Source of the DNA: Sphaerisporangium album
Lineage (GTDB): Bacteria > Actinomycetota > Actinomycetes > Streptosporangiales > Streptosporangiaceae
NCBI RefSeq assembly: GCF_003323745.1
Contig: NZ_QOIL01000005.1
Coordinates: 186,001 to 250,000, forward strand
DNA length: 64,000 nucleotides
Direction of reading: 5' to 3'
Shown here in pieces: positions 44,514 to 53,687 of the stretch. The first letter of the stretch is position 1, and each line of letters begins with the position of its first letter. Position numbers and translations under genes: made by a program. The notes below the pieces were generated by a model. That model ran no database searches. It saw only the letters and a list, made by a program, of their open reading frames with translations, and had not been told where the DNA came from.

Positions 44514-44714
44514 CTTTTCCTCTCATCCGTCGCGGGCGTGTCGCGGCAACGTCCTCGGCCGGGCCGGGCACCTCACGGAGGGGCCCGCGCCCCGCCCGGC
44601 GGGCGGCGGGTAAGCTCGCGGTGTCAGGTGGGTGGCGATGCGGTGCCCGGGGGGTTACCGCGCGTCGTCCCGCTCTGGCGTGTCTCAGCCGCGACGCCGA
44701 GGGAGCCTCAGTCC

Positions 44715-46226
44715 GTGAGTGTGCCGCGCCCGGCCGCCGTCATCGTCCTCGCCGCGGGCGAGGGCACGCGCATGAAGTCCTCCACCCCCAAAGTCCTGCA
44801 CGAGCTGTGCGGTCGCGCCCTGGTCGACCACGTGCTCGCCGCCGCACGAGGACTCTCCCCCGAGCGCCTCATCGTCGTGGTCGGCCACGCCCGCGGGCAG
44901 GTCCAGGCCCACCTCGCCGCCTCCGGGCCCGACGCCCGCGCCGTCGTCCAGGCCGAGCAGAACGGCACGGGTCACGCCGTGCGCACCGTCCTGGAAGCGG
45001 TCGGCACCATCAACGGAACGGTCCTGGTCACCTACGGCGACACGCCGCTGCTGCGCACCGACACCATGGCCGAACTGCTGGTCACCCACGCCACCGACGG
45101 CAACGCCGTCACCGTCCTGACCGCCGAGGTCCCCGACCCCACCGGCTACGGCCGCGTCATCCGCGACGCGACCGGCGCCGTGCTGGAGATCGTCGAGGAG
45201 CGCGACGCCACCCCCGAGCAGCGGGTCATCCGCGAGATGAACTCCGGTGTCTACGCCTTCGACGGCCTGCTGCTGGCCGACGCCGTCAAACGCGTCTCCA
45301 CGGCCAACTCCCAGGGCGAGGAATACCTCACCGACGTGCTGTCGATCCTCCGCGAGGACGGACACCGCGTCGGCGCGTACGTCGCGGCCGACCACATCGA
45401 GGTCGAGGGCGTCAACGACCGCGTCCAGCTCGCCTTCGCCCGCGGGGTGCTCAACACCCGCGTCCTCCACGCCCACATGCGCGCCGGCGTCACGGTCATC
45501 GACCCCGCCTCCACCTGGGTGGACGTGGACGTCGTGATGGAGCCGGACGTCGTCGTCCACCCCGGCACCCAGCTCCACGGCCGCACGGCCATCGCCTCCG
45601 GCGCCGAGGTCGGGCCCGCCACCACCCTCACCGACACCACCGTCGGCGCGGGCGCCGTCGTGCGCAACGCCGTCTGCGAGGGCGCTGAGATCGGGCCCGG
45701 CGCGTCGGTCGGCCCGTACGCCTACCTGCGGCCCGGCACCGTCCTCGGCCGGGGCGCCAAGGCCGGCACCTACGTGGAGATGAAGAACGCCCGCGTCGGC
45801 GAGGGCTCCAAGGTTCCGCACCTCACGTACGTCGGCGACGCGACCATCGGCGAGGGCTCCAACATCGGCGCCTCCAGCGTCTTCGTGAACTACGACGGCG
45901 TGCGGAAGCACCACACGACCGTGGGCGACCACGTCCGGGTCGGCAGCGACAACATGCTCGTCGCCCCGGTCACCATCGGCGACGGCGCGTACACCGCGGC
46001 CGGCTCCGTCATCACCAACGACGTTCCGCCGGGGGCGATGGCCGTGGGCCGGGCGCGTCAGCGCACCATCGAAGGGTGGGTCGCGCGCAGGCGCGCCGGC
46101 ACGGCCTCGGCCGAGGCGGCACACCGGGCGCTGGACGGCTCGGCCACACGACCGGCCGACGCCACTCACCCGGCAGGCGATCAAGACGGGCCGGCCGGGG
46201 AACAACATCAGGAGAGCACCAAATGA
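44715..46226 (+). CDS. glmU: Bifunctional GlcN-1-P acetyltransferase / UDP-GlcNAc pyrophosphorylase
   Basis: 503 residues from GTG 44715 (GGGAG upstream). It makes UDP-GlcNAc for the cell wall. The N-terminal uridyltransferase has LAAGEGTRMKSSTPKVLH, NGTGHAV and YGDTPLL. The C-terminal left-handed beta-helix is visible as hexapeptide repeats from about residue 265 (VDVDVVMEPDVVVHPGTQLH), with KNARVGEGSKVPHLTYVGDA and NYDGVRKHHTTVG around the acetyl-transfer His. A low-complexity tail of about 45 residues follows. The stop overlaps the start of a tiny reading frame (ATGA) that in turn overlaps prs. Confidence 0.96.
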   Translation: MSVPRPAAVIVLAAGEGTRMKSSTPKVLHELCGRALVDHVLAAARGLSPERLIVVVGHARGQVQAHLAASGPDARAVVQAEQNGTGHAVRTVLEAVGTINGTVLVTYGDTPLLRTDTMAELLVTHATDGNAVTVLTAEVPDPTGYGRVIRDATGAVLEIVEERDATPEQRVIREMNSGVYAFDGLLLADAVKRVSTANSQGEEYLTDVLSILREDGHRVGAYVAADHIEVEGVNDRVQLAFARGVLNTRVLHAHMRAGVTVIDPASTWVDVDVVMEPDVVVHPGTQLHGRTAIASGAEVGPATTLTDTTVGAGAVVRNAVCEGAEIGPGASVGPYAYLRPGTVLGRGAKAGTYVEMKNARVGEGSKVPHLTYVGDATIGEGSNIGASSVFVNYDGVRKHHTTVGDHVRVGSDNMLVAPVTIGDGAYTAAGSVITNDVPPGAMAVGRARQRTIEGWVARRRAGTASAEAAHRALDGSATRPADATHPAGDQDGPAGEQHQESTK

Positions 46227-46309
46227 AACAACGCGGCGAGCGAGCCGAGAACTGCGGCGTCGCGTCGCGGACACGTCCGGTGGGCCGCAAGGAGAGGAGG
46301 GCAGCGTGA
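46223..46309 (+). CDS. 28-codon ORF locked between glmU and prs
   Basis: The ATG at 46223 shares ATGA with the glmU stop, and AGGAGAG lies seven bases before it. The TGA at 46307-46309 shares GTGA with the start of prs at 46306. The predicted peptide is basic (start MKQRGERAENC, end GRKERRAA, one Cys) with no signal or membrane segment. The prs ribosome site (AAGGAGAGGAGGG) is inside its last codons. Such double overlap suggests translation of the small frame couples glmU to prs; the peptide itself may or may not matter. It is unrecognised. Confidence 0.5.
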   Translation: MKQRGERAENCGVASRTRPVGRKERRAA

Positions 46310-47283
46310 GCGGCAAGAAGACGACCGGTGAGAAGCACTTGATGTTCTTCTCCGGCCGGGCCTACCCGGAGCTGGCGCAGGAGGTCGCGAAGCACCTCGC
46401 CATCGACGTCACCCCGACCAAGCTCCACGATTTCGCCAACGGCGAGATCTACGCCCGCTACCTCGAATCCGTGCGGGGCAGCGACGCGTTCGTCATCCAG
46501 AGTCACACCGAGCCCATCAACAAGTGGGTCATGGAGCAGCTGATCATGGTGGACGCCCTCAAGCGGGCGTCGGCCAAGCGCATCACCGTGGTCCTGCCCT
46601 TCTTCGGCTACTCCCGCCAGGACAAGAAGGGCCGGGGGCGCGAGCCGATCACGGCCCGGCTCATGGCCGACCTGTTCAAGACCGCGGGCGCCGACCGCCT
46701 CATGTCGGTCGACCTGCACACCCCGCAGATCCAGGGCTTCTTCGACGGCCCGGTCGACCACCTGTTCGCCATGCCCGTGCTCCACCGCTACCTCAGCGAC
46801 AAGCTCGACCCCGCGAGCACGACCATCGTCTCGCCCGACACCGGCCGCGTCCGCCTCGCCGAGCGCTGGGCCGACCAGCTCGGCACCGCCGTAGCGTTCA
46901 TCCACAAGCGGCGCGATCTTGACGTCGCCAACGAGGTGAAGGTCCACGAGGTCGTCGGCCAGGTCAAGGACCGCACCTGTGTGCTGATCGACGACATGAT
47001 CGACACGGGCGGCTCGATCACCAAGGCGGCCGACGCCCTGTACGAGCAGGGCGCCACCAACGTCATCGTCGCCGCCACCCACGCGATCTTCTCCAGCCCG
47101 GCCGTCGACCGGCTGAAGAACTCGCGCATCTCCGAGGTCGTCGTCACCAACACGCTGCCGATCCCCGAGGAAAAGCGCTTCGACAAGCTGACCGTCCTGT
47201 CGATCGCCCCGCTGATCGCCCGCGCCATCAGCGAGGTCTTCAACGACGGTTCGGTGACCAGCCTCTTCGAGGGCGACGCCTGA
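46306..47283 (+). CDS. prs: Ribose-phosphate pyrophosphokinase (PRPP synthetase)
   Basis: 325 residues from GTG 46306, with GGAGAGGAGGG upstream. It makes PRPP for nucleotide, His, Trp and (in actinomycetes) decaprenyl-phosphoribose synthesis. Motifs are FANGEIYARYLESVRG, the flexible-loop ATP region SRQDKKGRGREPI, VDLHTPQIQGFF and the PRPP-binding signature VLIDDMIDTGGSI. The glmU-prs order is common in Gram-positive bacteria. After it come two hairpin repeats likely to end the transcript before rplY. Confidence 0.97.
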   Translation: MSGKKTTGEKHLMFFSGRAYPELAQEVAKHLAIDVTPTKLHDFANGEIYARYLESVRGSDAFVIQSHTEPINKWVMEQLIMVDALKRASAKRITVVLPFFGYSRQDKKGRGREPITARLMADLFKTAGADRLMSVDLHTPQIQGFFDGPVDHLFAMPVLHRYLSDKLDPASTTIVSPDTGRVRLAERWADQLGTAVAFIHKRRDLDVANEVKVHEVVGQVKDRTCVLIDDMIDTGGSITKAADALYEQGATNVIVAATHAIFSSPAVDRLKNSRISEVVVTNTLPIPEEKRFDKLTVLSIAPLIARAISEVFNDGSVTSLFEGDA

Positions 47284-47320
47284 TCGGGTTTCCGGCCGAG
47301 CCGGAGGAGACCCTGGGCAC

Positions 47321-47406
47321 TGTTCGGGGCCGACTCCCAGGCGCCCCGGACCGCCGTGCCGTGAAGCCTGTTCGGGGCGCCGACTCCAAGGCGCCCCGAA
47401 CCGCCG
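47321..47406 (+). terminator. Two tandem hairpin repeats between prs and rplY
   Basis: Two copies of TGTTCGGGGC(GC)CGACTCCAAGGCGCCCCG-type sequence lie at 47321-47356 and 47369-47406. In the second, TTCGGGGCGCC and GGCGCCCCGAA form a perfect 11-bp stem with an 8-nt loop; the first is imperfect. No T run follows, as usual in actinomycetes. They probably end the glmU-prs transcript. Confidence 0.6.
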
Positions 47407-47528
47407 AGCGGAGCGAAGCCATAGGCACAGTCGGATAGGCTTTGAGAGTTGTCCGCGCTCGTAACGCCTTCCGCTAGGGCGGGTGAGGGTGAGCGCCTTC
47501 CACATTCCAGAACTCCCTAGGAGACACC

Positions 47529-48134
47529 GTGTCCGAGGTACGTATCGTCGCCGAGCCGCGCACCGAGTTCGGCAAGGGCGCCGCGCGCAAGATCCGCCGC
47601 GCCGACAAGGTCCCCGCCGTCCTGTACGGACACGGCATCGAGCCCAAGCACTTCACCCTGCCCGGCCACGAGCTCCTGCTCGCCCTGCGCACGCCCAACG
47701 TGCTGATCCGCCTCCAGGGCGAGGGCGTCAACGAGATCGCCCTGCCGAAGGGCGTCCAGCGCGACCCGATCAAGGGATTCCTGGAGCACGTCGACCTGCT
47801 GCTCGTGAAGCGCGGCGAGAAGGTCACCGTCGAGATCCCGGTCACCACCACCGGCGACATCGCCCCGGGCGGCCTGTTCGACCAGCAGCTTCTCAGCATC
47901 GCCGTCGAGGCCGAGGCCACGCACATCCCCACGGGCATCGAGGTCGACATCGAGGGCCTGGAGGTCGGCGCCGTCGTCACGGCCGGCGACCTGAACCTCC
48001 CGCAGGGCACCTCCCTCGTCGCCGAGCCGGAGACCGTCGTGCTCCAGGTCATCAGCCAGCCGACGGCCGCCGCGACCGAGGAGGCCGCCGAGGGCGAGGC
48101 CGAGGGCGCGCCCGCCGAGGCCGCCGCGGAGTAA
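47529..48134 (+). CDS. rplY: 50S ribosomal protein L25/general stress protein Ctc
   Basis: 201 residues from GTG 47529 with TAGGAGA upstream. The N-terminal L25 domain binds 5S rRNA (EPRTEFGKGAARKIRRADKV, PAVLYGHG). The C-terminal TL5/Ctc extension (IPVTTTGDIAPGGLFDQQLL, EVDIEGLEVGAVVTAGDL) and an Ala/Glu-rich tail complete the long Ctc form. Placement before pth is the standard order, and the 112-bp gap allows co-transcription. Confidence 0.96.
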   Translation: MSEVRIVAEPRTEFGKGAARKIRRADKVPAVLYGHGIEPKHFTLPGHELLLALRTPNVLIRLQGEGVNEIALPKGVQRDPIKGFLEHVDLLLVKRGEKVTVEIPVTTTGDIAPGGLFDQQLLSIAVEAEATHIPTGIEVDIEGLEVGAVVTAGDLNLPQGTSLVAEPETVVLQVISQPTAAATEEAAEGEAEGAPAEAAAE

Positions 48135-48246
48135 TCTCCCGTATCGTCGTCAGGGCAGCCACGCGCCGGTCTCCGGGCCCGCGGGCTGCCCTGTTCGATG
48201 TCCGCGGCCATTCGCCGGGCGCAGAGAGTGAACGGAGAGAGATCTC

Positions 48247-48843
48247 GTGGACCGCTGGTTGATCGTCGGCCTGGGCAATCCCGGCCCCGAGTACGCCGGT
48301 AACCGGCACAACGCCGGGTTCATGGTGCTGGACGAGCTCGCCGCGCGCGTCGGCGGCCGCTTCAAGACGCACAAGGCGCACGCCGAGGTCGTCGAGGGGC
48401 GTCTCGCGGGGGCGTCCGTCGTGCTGGCCAAGCCGCGGTCGTACATGAACCTCTCGGGCGGGCCGGTGAAGTCGCTGGCCGACTTCTTCAAGGTCCTGCC
48501 CGCGAACATCATCGTCGTCCACGACGAGCTGGACATCCCGTACGGCGCGCTGCGCGTCAAGCTCGGCGGCGGCGACAACGGCCACAACGGCCTGCGCTCG
48601 ATCACCAAGTCCCTCGCCACCAAGGACTACCTGCGCGTCCGCTTCGGCGTGGGCCGCCCGCCCGGCCGCATGGACGCCGCCGACTACGTGCTGCGCGACT
48701 TCGCCACCGCCGAGCGCAAGGACCTCCCCTTCCTGGTCGACCGCGCCGCCGACGTCGCCGAGTCGCTGATCACCAGCGGCCTGGAGGCCACGCAGAACGC
48801 CTTCCACCCGAGCGACCTGAAGCCGGCCAAGCCCCCACGCTGA
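48247..48843 (+). CDS. pth: Peptidyl-tRNA hydrolase
   Basis: 198 residues from GTG 48247 with GGAGAGAG upstream. It releases peptides from drop-off peptidyl-tRNA. Motifs are [20 protein letters not shown] with the catalytic His, [12 protein letters not shown] with the conserved Asn, [11 protein letters not shown] with the Asp, and [13 protein letters not shown]. Length is normal for the family. Confidence 0.96.
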   Translation: MDRWLIVGLGNPGPEYAGNRHNAGFMVLDELAARVGGRFKTHKAHAEVVEGRLAGASVVLAKPRSYMNLSGGPVKSLADFFKVLPANIIVVHDELDIPYGALRVKLGGGDNGHNGLRSITKSLATKDYLRVRFGVGRPPGRMDAADYVLRDFATAERKDLPFLVDRAADVAESLITSGLEATQNAFHPSDLKPAKPPR

Positions 48844-49010
48844 CCGCGGCGCCGCCTGAGCGGCCCGCGGGCGCCTCCTCCAGCCCGCGCGGAGCGGCGG
48901 CAATGCCGTCACAACGCCGCCACAAGGTCGGCGGGATAAACCGGTGCTGCTCCGGTCGCGGCCGGCGCGTGTGATGTCAGCGCATCCTGCCACCCCCCCA
49001 TGGAGGACCA

Positions 49011-49622
49011 GTGAAACGCAGCCGATGGGCAGCCGCTCTGCTAGCTCTTCTCGTATCGGTGCTTCTAGGACAGGTAGCGGTCAGCGCGCCGGCCTCGGCC
49101 GACGGGTATTCGAACTGCATCCCGATCTGGAGGAACGGAAGGATCGTCGACTGCGTCCCGATTCCGATCCTGGTGGAGACCTGGTGCCCGACGTGCCCGC
49201 CCGACTACGCGCTCGACTTCCGTGAGTACACGGTCCTTCCCGAGACGCTGAAGATCCAGTACGTCACGGCGCTGAACAGGGGGCTGAGGTCCCTCGACCA
49301 GGCGGCGCTGACCACCAACCCCGCGGCCCGGCAGCAGCTCCGTGCGGAGGCGCTGAACTCGTTCACCTCCGCCGCGCAGACGCTCGGGAGGAACACGACC
49401 GTGTCTGTGGCGCAGGTCGGGTACATCGATCGGTACGCCGGTGTCCTCAGGCCGGCTTCCATTCCGTGGCTGAGCGCCGCCGGTGTCGACATCGCCGACG
49501 GGCTGACCGCGCTGCAGAAGGCCAACGGCGGCGGCCTGCCGGACCCCTGGCGGGACCTGGCGGTGGCGGAGTTCGACGAGGCGTACGGAGAACTCAAGCA
49601 CCAGGTCGTCATCGGCCCCTGA
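49011..49622 (+). CDS. Secreted hypothetical protein
   Basis: 203 residues from GTG 49011, with GGAGG six bases before. A clear signal peptide (KRSRWAAALLALLVSVLLGQ) ends at an ASA-DG site near residue 32. The mature N-terminus has four Cys (SNCIPIW, VDCVPIP, WCPTCPPDY), then a helical Ala/Leu-rich domain (LRSLDQAALTTNPAARQQLR). No enzymatic motif is seen. It is transcribed alone, towards the AfsR-like gene, and shares a long terminator hairpin with it. Confidence 0.75.
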   Translation: MKRSRWAAALLALLVSVLLGQVAVSAPASADGYSNCIPIWRNGRIVDCVPIPILVETWCPTCPPDYALDFREYTVLPETLKIQYVTALNRGLRSLDQAALTTNPAARQQLRAEALNSFTSAAQTLGRNTTVSVAQVGYIDRYAGVLRPASIPWLSAAGVDIADGLTALQKANGGGLPDPWRDLAVAEFDEAYGELKHQVVIGP

Positions 49623-49631
49623 GACCCGCGC

Positions 49632-49692
49632 GGCGGGCCCCGGCGACGTCGATGCCGTTGTGGCGGCGGGCATCGCGACGCCGGGGCCCGCC
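49632..49692. terminator. Bidirectional terminator between convergent genes
   Basis: GGCGGGCCCCGGCG (49632-49645) and CGCCGGGGCCCGCC (49679-49692) are perfect 14-bp complements. Inside them GATGCC and GGCATC form a second stem. The structure sits exactly between the 3' ends of the secreted-protein gene and the regulator gene and should stop transcripts from both sides. Confidence 0.8.
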
Positions 49693-49712
49693 TCCTGCGC
49701 CCGGCGGATCGC

Positions 49713-51848
49713 TCAGGCGCCGCGCGTCCCCTGATGATGGTCACGCTGGTCGAAGTACCTCCGCAGAGCGAGGACGAACCTCGGATCGGTGTCGCCGGAC
49801 TGCCGCGCGGACACCCACGACATCGCCGCGCGCAGGTTGTCGTGTTCGCCGGCGAGCCGGTCGAACCGGTCCTGGTCTTCGGGGTCGTCCTCACGCCGAT
49901 CCCCCGCCCGCACGAGACGGAGGAAGTATTCGGCGTGGGCGTCGCGGGCTTCGGCCTCCTCTCCCGAGACGGTGCGGGCGAGCCGCTCCGCGGCATAGGC
50001 CCGTACCGTCTCCAGAAGGCGGTAGCGGGAGCCGGAGCCGTACTGCTCCGTCATGACCACCGACTTGTCCACCAGGGCGCCGAGCACCGTGAGGGTCTCC
50101 TCCGGCCACAGCGCCTGGGCGGCGTCGAGGGTGAAGCCTCCTGCGAAGACGGCCAGGCGGCGCAACAGCGCCTGTTCGGAGGCGCTGAGCAGCTCGTAGC
50201 TCCAATCCAGTGTCGCGTTTAGACTGCGATGGCTGGGCATGGTGGCCCTGTCGCTGAACACGTGCAGGCGGTCGCCCAGCCGGTCGGCGATCTCCGACAT
50301 GGTGAGCATGGGTTTCGTCGCGGCGGCGAGTTCGAGGGCGAGGGGCAGGCCGTCCAGCTCGACGCAGACGCGCGCCAGTGCCCGGGCGTCCGCTTCGGCG
50401 ATCCGCGCCCCTGTCCGCTCCCACACGCGGGCCTGGAACAGTTGCGCGGACGGGAAGGCCATCACCTCCGCCAGGGTGCCGTGCCGGCAGGGGTCGGGAA
50501 CCGGCAGCGGCGGAACGTGCCGCACGAGCTCGCCGGGAACGGCCAGCCGGATGCGCGTGGTGGCGAGCACGCGGACCCGGGGACACGCGCTCAACAGCCG
50601 TCTCACCAGCGAGCGGCACCCGTCCCTCACATGTTCGCAGTTGTCCAGGACCAGCAGCAGTTCGCAGTCGCGAAGACCGGCGATGAGCGTCCGCTCGGGA
50701 TCCGAGCCCGGCCGCACTCGCAGCCCCAGCGAGGCGACGACCGTGGCGGCGACCATATGCGATTCCTCTATGGGTGACTCTATGGGTGCCTCAATGGGTG
50801 AAAGGTCGGCGAAACAGGCGCCGTCCGCGAAGTCGCCGGCCACGTGGGACGCCACGGCGATGCCCAGGCGGGTCTTTCCGCATCCGCCCGCACCGGTCAG
50901 TGTGATCAGCCGGTGCGAACGGAGGAGGGCGATGACGGCGTCGAGCTCCGAATCCCGGCCGATCAACTCGGTGAGCGGGACGGGCAGGCCGGACGCCACA
51001 TGGGGGCGGCGCGGAACGTCCAGCGCGACCTGGGGGCCCACGTCCTTGGCGTTGTCGGCGAGGATCGCGGCGTGCAGGCGGCGCATCGCCGTCCCCGGTT
51101 CGACCCCCAGTGCTGCCGCGAGCACGGCGCGCGCCCGCTGGTAGACGGCGAGCGCCTCGCCCGGCCGTCCGGTCAGGTGCAACGCCGCCATCAGCAGCTC
51201 CCACAGCCGTTCCCGCAGTGGATGGGCGCCGACCAGACGCTCCAGCTCGCCGATCGCCTCGACCGGGCCGGCCGAACGAAGACCCGCCGCCCAGCGATCC
51301 TCGGTCGCCGACAGGCGCAGCTCGCGCAGCCGTGCGGCCTCCCCGTCCGCCCACCCCCACACCTGACAGTCCACGAGTACGTCGGCCCGCCACAGGTCCA
51401 GGCCCCTGCTCAGCTCCTCGGCCACGCGCGCGGGCTCCTCACGGGCCGATTCACGTCTCGCCGCGCTGACATGCCACTCGAAACGCCAGGCGTCCACGGA
51501 CCCCGGGTCGAGGTCGAGCGAATACCCCCGGCCTCTGGTGGCGAGCACTTCCGGTAAGTCGGCGTCGGCCAGTGCCCGTCGCACGCGGGCGACATGGCTG
51601 CGAAGGCTGGCCATCGCCGTCACGGGCGGATCCTCCCCCCACAGGCCGTCCACCAGCCGCTCGTAGGTCACGATCTCGCCGACCCGCAACGCCAGCAGCG
51701 CGACCAGCGTGCGCTGCCGCACGCCGACCAGGTGGACGCGGCCCGCCGGGCCGAGCACCTCCAGCAGGCCGAGAAGTCGCACCACGGCCCTCGGCGGGCG
51801 GGAAGCAGGACTCCTCGCGCGCATGGAGTCCGACGTAGGGTCGGTCAT
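49713..51848 (-). CDS. AfsR/SARP-type regulator with BTAD and NTPase domains
   Basis: 711 residues. The N-terminal OmpR-like winged helix (about 25-105, VGEIVTYERLVDGLWGEDPP, SLRSHVARVRRALAD) is followed by a bacterial transcriptional activation domain (about 110-255, EALAVYQRARAVLAAALGVE). Next is an NB-ARC-type ATPase: P-loop TGAGGCGKTRL, LLLVLDNCEHV, and LATTRIRL as sensor. A helical C-terminus lacks clear TPR repeats. SARPs activate secondary-metabolism or developmental genes by binding direct repeats. Inside the ATPase, 50768-50803 encodes a short repeat (IEAPIESPIEESH). It starts at ATG 51848 with GGAGATCATCAG upstream and is divergent from the sugar transferase across 273 bp without other genes. 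Confidence 0.9.
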   Translation of the reverse strand: MTDPTSDSMRARSPASRPPRAVVRLLGLLEVLGPAGRVHLVGVRQRTLVALLALRVGEIVTYERLVDGLWGEDPPVTAMASLRSHVARVRRALADADLPEVLATRGRGYSLDLDPGSVDAWRFEWHVSAARRESAREEPARVAEELSRGLDLWRADVLVDCQVWGWADGEAARLRELRLSATEDRWAAGLRSAGPVEAIGELERLVGAHPLRERLWELLMAALHLTGRPGEALAVYQRARAVLAAALGVEPGTAMRRLHAAILADNAKDVGPQVALDVPRRPHVASGLPVPLTELIGRDSELDAVIALLRSHRLITLTGAGGCGKTRLGIAVASHVAGDFADGACFADLSPIEAPIESPIEESHMVAATVVASLGLRVRPGSDPERTLIAGLRDCELLLVLDNCEHVRDGCRSLVRRLLSACPRVRVLATTRIRLAVPGELVRHVPPLPVPDPCRHGTLAEVMAFPSAQLFQARVWERTGARIAEADARALARVCVELDGLPLALELAAATKPMLTMSEIADRLGDRLHVFSDRATMPSHRSLNATLDWSYELLSASEQALLRRLAVFAGGFTLDAAQALWPEETLTVLGALVDKSVVMTEQYGSGSRYRLLETVRAYAAERLARTVSGEEAEARDAHAEYFLRLVRAGDRREDDPEDQDRFDRLAGEHDNLRAAMSWVSARQSGDTDPRFVLALRRYFDQRDHHQGTRGA

Positions 51849-52121
51849 CTGATGATCTCCATCGGTCAGTGACTCGATTTCTTGACACAGTGATATGTCG
51901 CGCGATTTGACGAATCCTTACGGCATGCTTGCAAGCGGAACGGCCCGGTCGGGCGACGGTCGCCGGCACCGAAACCGATCAAGGATGAGATCCCGGGCGA
52001 ACCGAGACCGGCCAGGCCCCCACGCCGACGGTCAGCCGATTTCCAGGAACGAGTCAAGATTGTCCTAGGCTCCCGCTAGCATCCTCACGGAAAGTGTCCG
52101 GACGGTAGCGGGGAGGCACGA

Positions 52122-53609
52122 GTGGGCGTCGCCGAGAGGCCTGAGGTCTCGGTGCGGAGGTCGGCGCGCGGGCCCGCGGCGCCGTTCGAGGGCTTCGCGG
52201 GGCCGTACGGGCGGCCGTGGCCGCCTCGGTGGGTCCGGCGCTACCGCCTCCTCGCCGTGGCGATCGACCTCGCGTGCGGGCTACTCGCCGGGGCGGCCGC
52301 CGTCAACGTCCGGTTCGGCCAGGTAACCCCCTACGTCACGCCCTACCTTGTGCTCAGCCTCGTGCTGCCGGTCCTGTGGGTGTGCCTGCTCGGCCTGAAC
52401 CGCGCGTACGAGTCGCGGCTGGTCGGGGTCGGGTCCGAGGAGTTCCGGCGCATCTCGCAGTGCGGCTTCCTCCTCACCGCAGGCGTCGCGATCTCCGCCT
52501 ACGTCACCAAGACCGACCTGGCCCGCGGGTACGTCGTGCTGGCGCTCCCGCTCATGACATTCCTCACTCTGTGCTGCCGGTACGGGCTTCGCCGCAGGCT
52601 CCACGCGAGGCGGGCCCGGGGGCGGTGCATGCGGCGCGTGGTCGCCGTGGGCCATCGCGCCGCGCTCGCCGACCTGATCCGCCGCTTCCGCGCCGAGCCC
52701 TACCACGGCATGGACGTCGTGGGCGTGTGCCTGCCGCGCGAGGACGCGCCGGGCGAGGTCGAGGGCGTCCCGGTCCTCGGCGACTTCACGGACGTGCCCC
52801 TGGCGGTCTGCCAGGCCGGGGCCGACACCGTCGCCGTCCTGGCGTGTCCGGAGCTCGACGGCACCGCCCTGCGGCGTCTCGCCTGGCGGCTGGAGAAGAC
52901 CCGCACCGACCTCGTCGTGGCCCCCGCGCTCATGGAGGTCGCCGGGCCGCGCACGACGATCCGGCCGGTGGCCGGGCTGCCGCTGCTGCACGTCGAGCAT
53001 CCGGAGCTGGCCGGCACCCGCAGGCTCCTCAAGAACCTTTTCGACCGCACGGTCGCGGCCGTCGCCCTCGCCGTCCTCTGCCCGCTGCTGGCCGCGCTCG
53101 CGGTCGCCGTGCGGGCCACGAGCCCCGGCCCGGCCCTGTTCCGGCAGACGCGGGTGGGCAGGGACGGCGCCGAGTTCACGATCCTCAAGCTGCGCACGAT
53201 GGGCACGGACGCCGAGCACCGCAAGATCGACCTCGTCAGCGACCATGAGGGCCTGCTGTTCAAGATCAGGAACGACCCCAGGGTCACCCCGCTCGGCGCC
53301 TGGTTACGCCGCCACTCGCTGGACGAGCTGCCGCAGCTCGTAAACGTGCTGGTGGGGCACATGTCGCTGGTCGGGCCCCGGCCGCCGCTGCCCGAGGAGG
53401 TCGCCGGGTACGGGGACGACGTGCGGCGGCGGCTGGTCGTCCGCCCCGGCATGACCGGTCTGTGGCAGGTGAACGGCAGGTCCGACCTCTCGTGGGAGGA
53501 ATCGGTACGGTTGGACCTGCGTTATGTCGAGAACTGGTCTCTCACGTTGGATCTTCAGATCCTGTGGAAGACCTGGTCCGCCGTGGCGCGCGGCTCGGGT
53601 GCGTACTAG
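52122..53609 (+). CDS. Polyprenyl-phosphate sugar-1-phosphate transferase (WbaP/WcaJ type)
   Basis: 495 residues from GTG 52122 (GGGGAGG upstream). Four N-terminal membrane helices (about 40-145) and a NAD-binding-like CoA-fold domain precede the catalytic C-terminal bacterial sugar transferase domain. That domain starts after KNLFDRTVAAVALAVLCPLL and has FRQTRVGRDGAEFTILKLRT, WLRRHSLDELPQLVNVL, SLVGPRPPLPEEV and RPGMTGLWQVNGRSDLSWEE. It loads the first sugar phosphate on undecaprenyl phosphate for an exopolysaccharide. No other polysaccharide gene is adjacent; cysQ, cysD and cysN follow on the same strand, hinting at a sulphated glycan. Confidence 0.92.
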   Translation: MGVAERPEVSVRRSARGPAAPFEGFAGPYGRPWPPRWVRRYRLLAVAIDLACGLLAGAAAVNVRFGQVTPYVTPYLVLSLVLPVLWVCLLGLNRAYESRLVGVGSEEFRRISQCGFLLTAGVAISAYVTKTDLARGYVVLALPLMTFLTLCCRYGLRRRLHARRARGRCMRRVVAVGHRAALADLIRRFRAEPYHGMDVVGVCLPREDAPGEVEGVPVLGDFTDVPLAVCQAGADTVAVLACPELDGTALRRLAWRLEKTRTDLVVAPALMEVAGPRTTIRPVAGLPLLHVEHPELAGTRRLLKNLFDRTVAAVALAVLCPLLAALAVAVRATSPGPALFRQTRVGRDGAEFTILKLRTMGTDAEHRKIDLVSDHEGLLFKIRNDPRVTPLGAWLRRHSLDELPQLVNVLVGHMSLVGPRPPLPEEVAGYGDDVRRRLVVRPGMTGLWQVNGRSDLSWEESVRLDLRYVENWSLTLDLQILWKTWSAVARGSGAY

Positions 53610-53687
53610 CCCGGGGCGGGCAAGCGGCCCGGGTGCGCACGCCCCGTGGCCTGGGAACTCGGGGCGGCATGCATCAGGAAGGGCATC

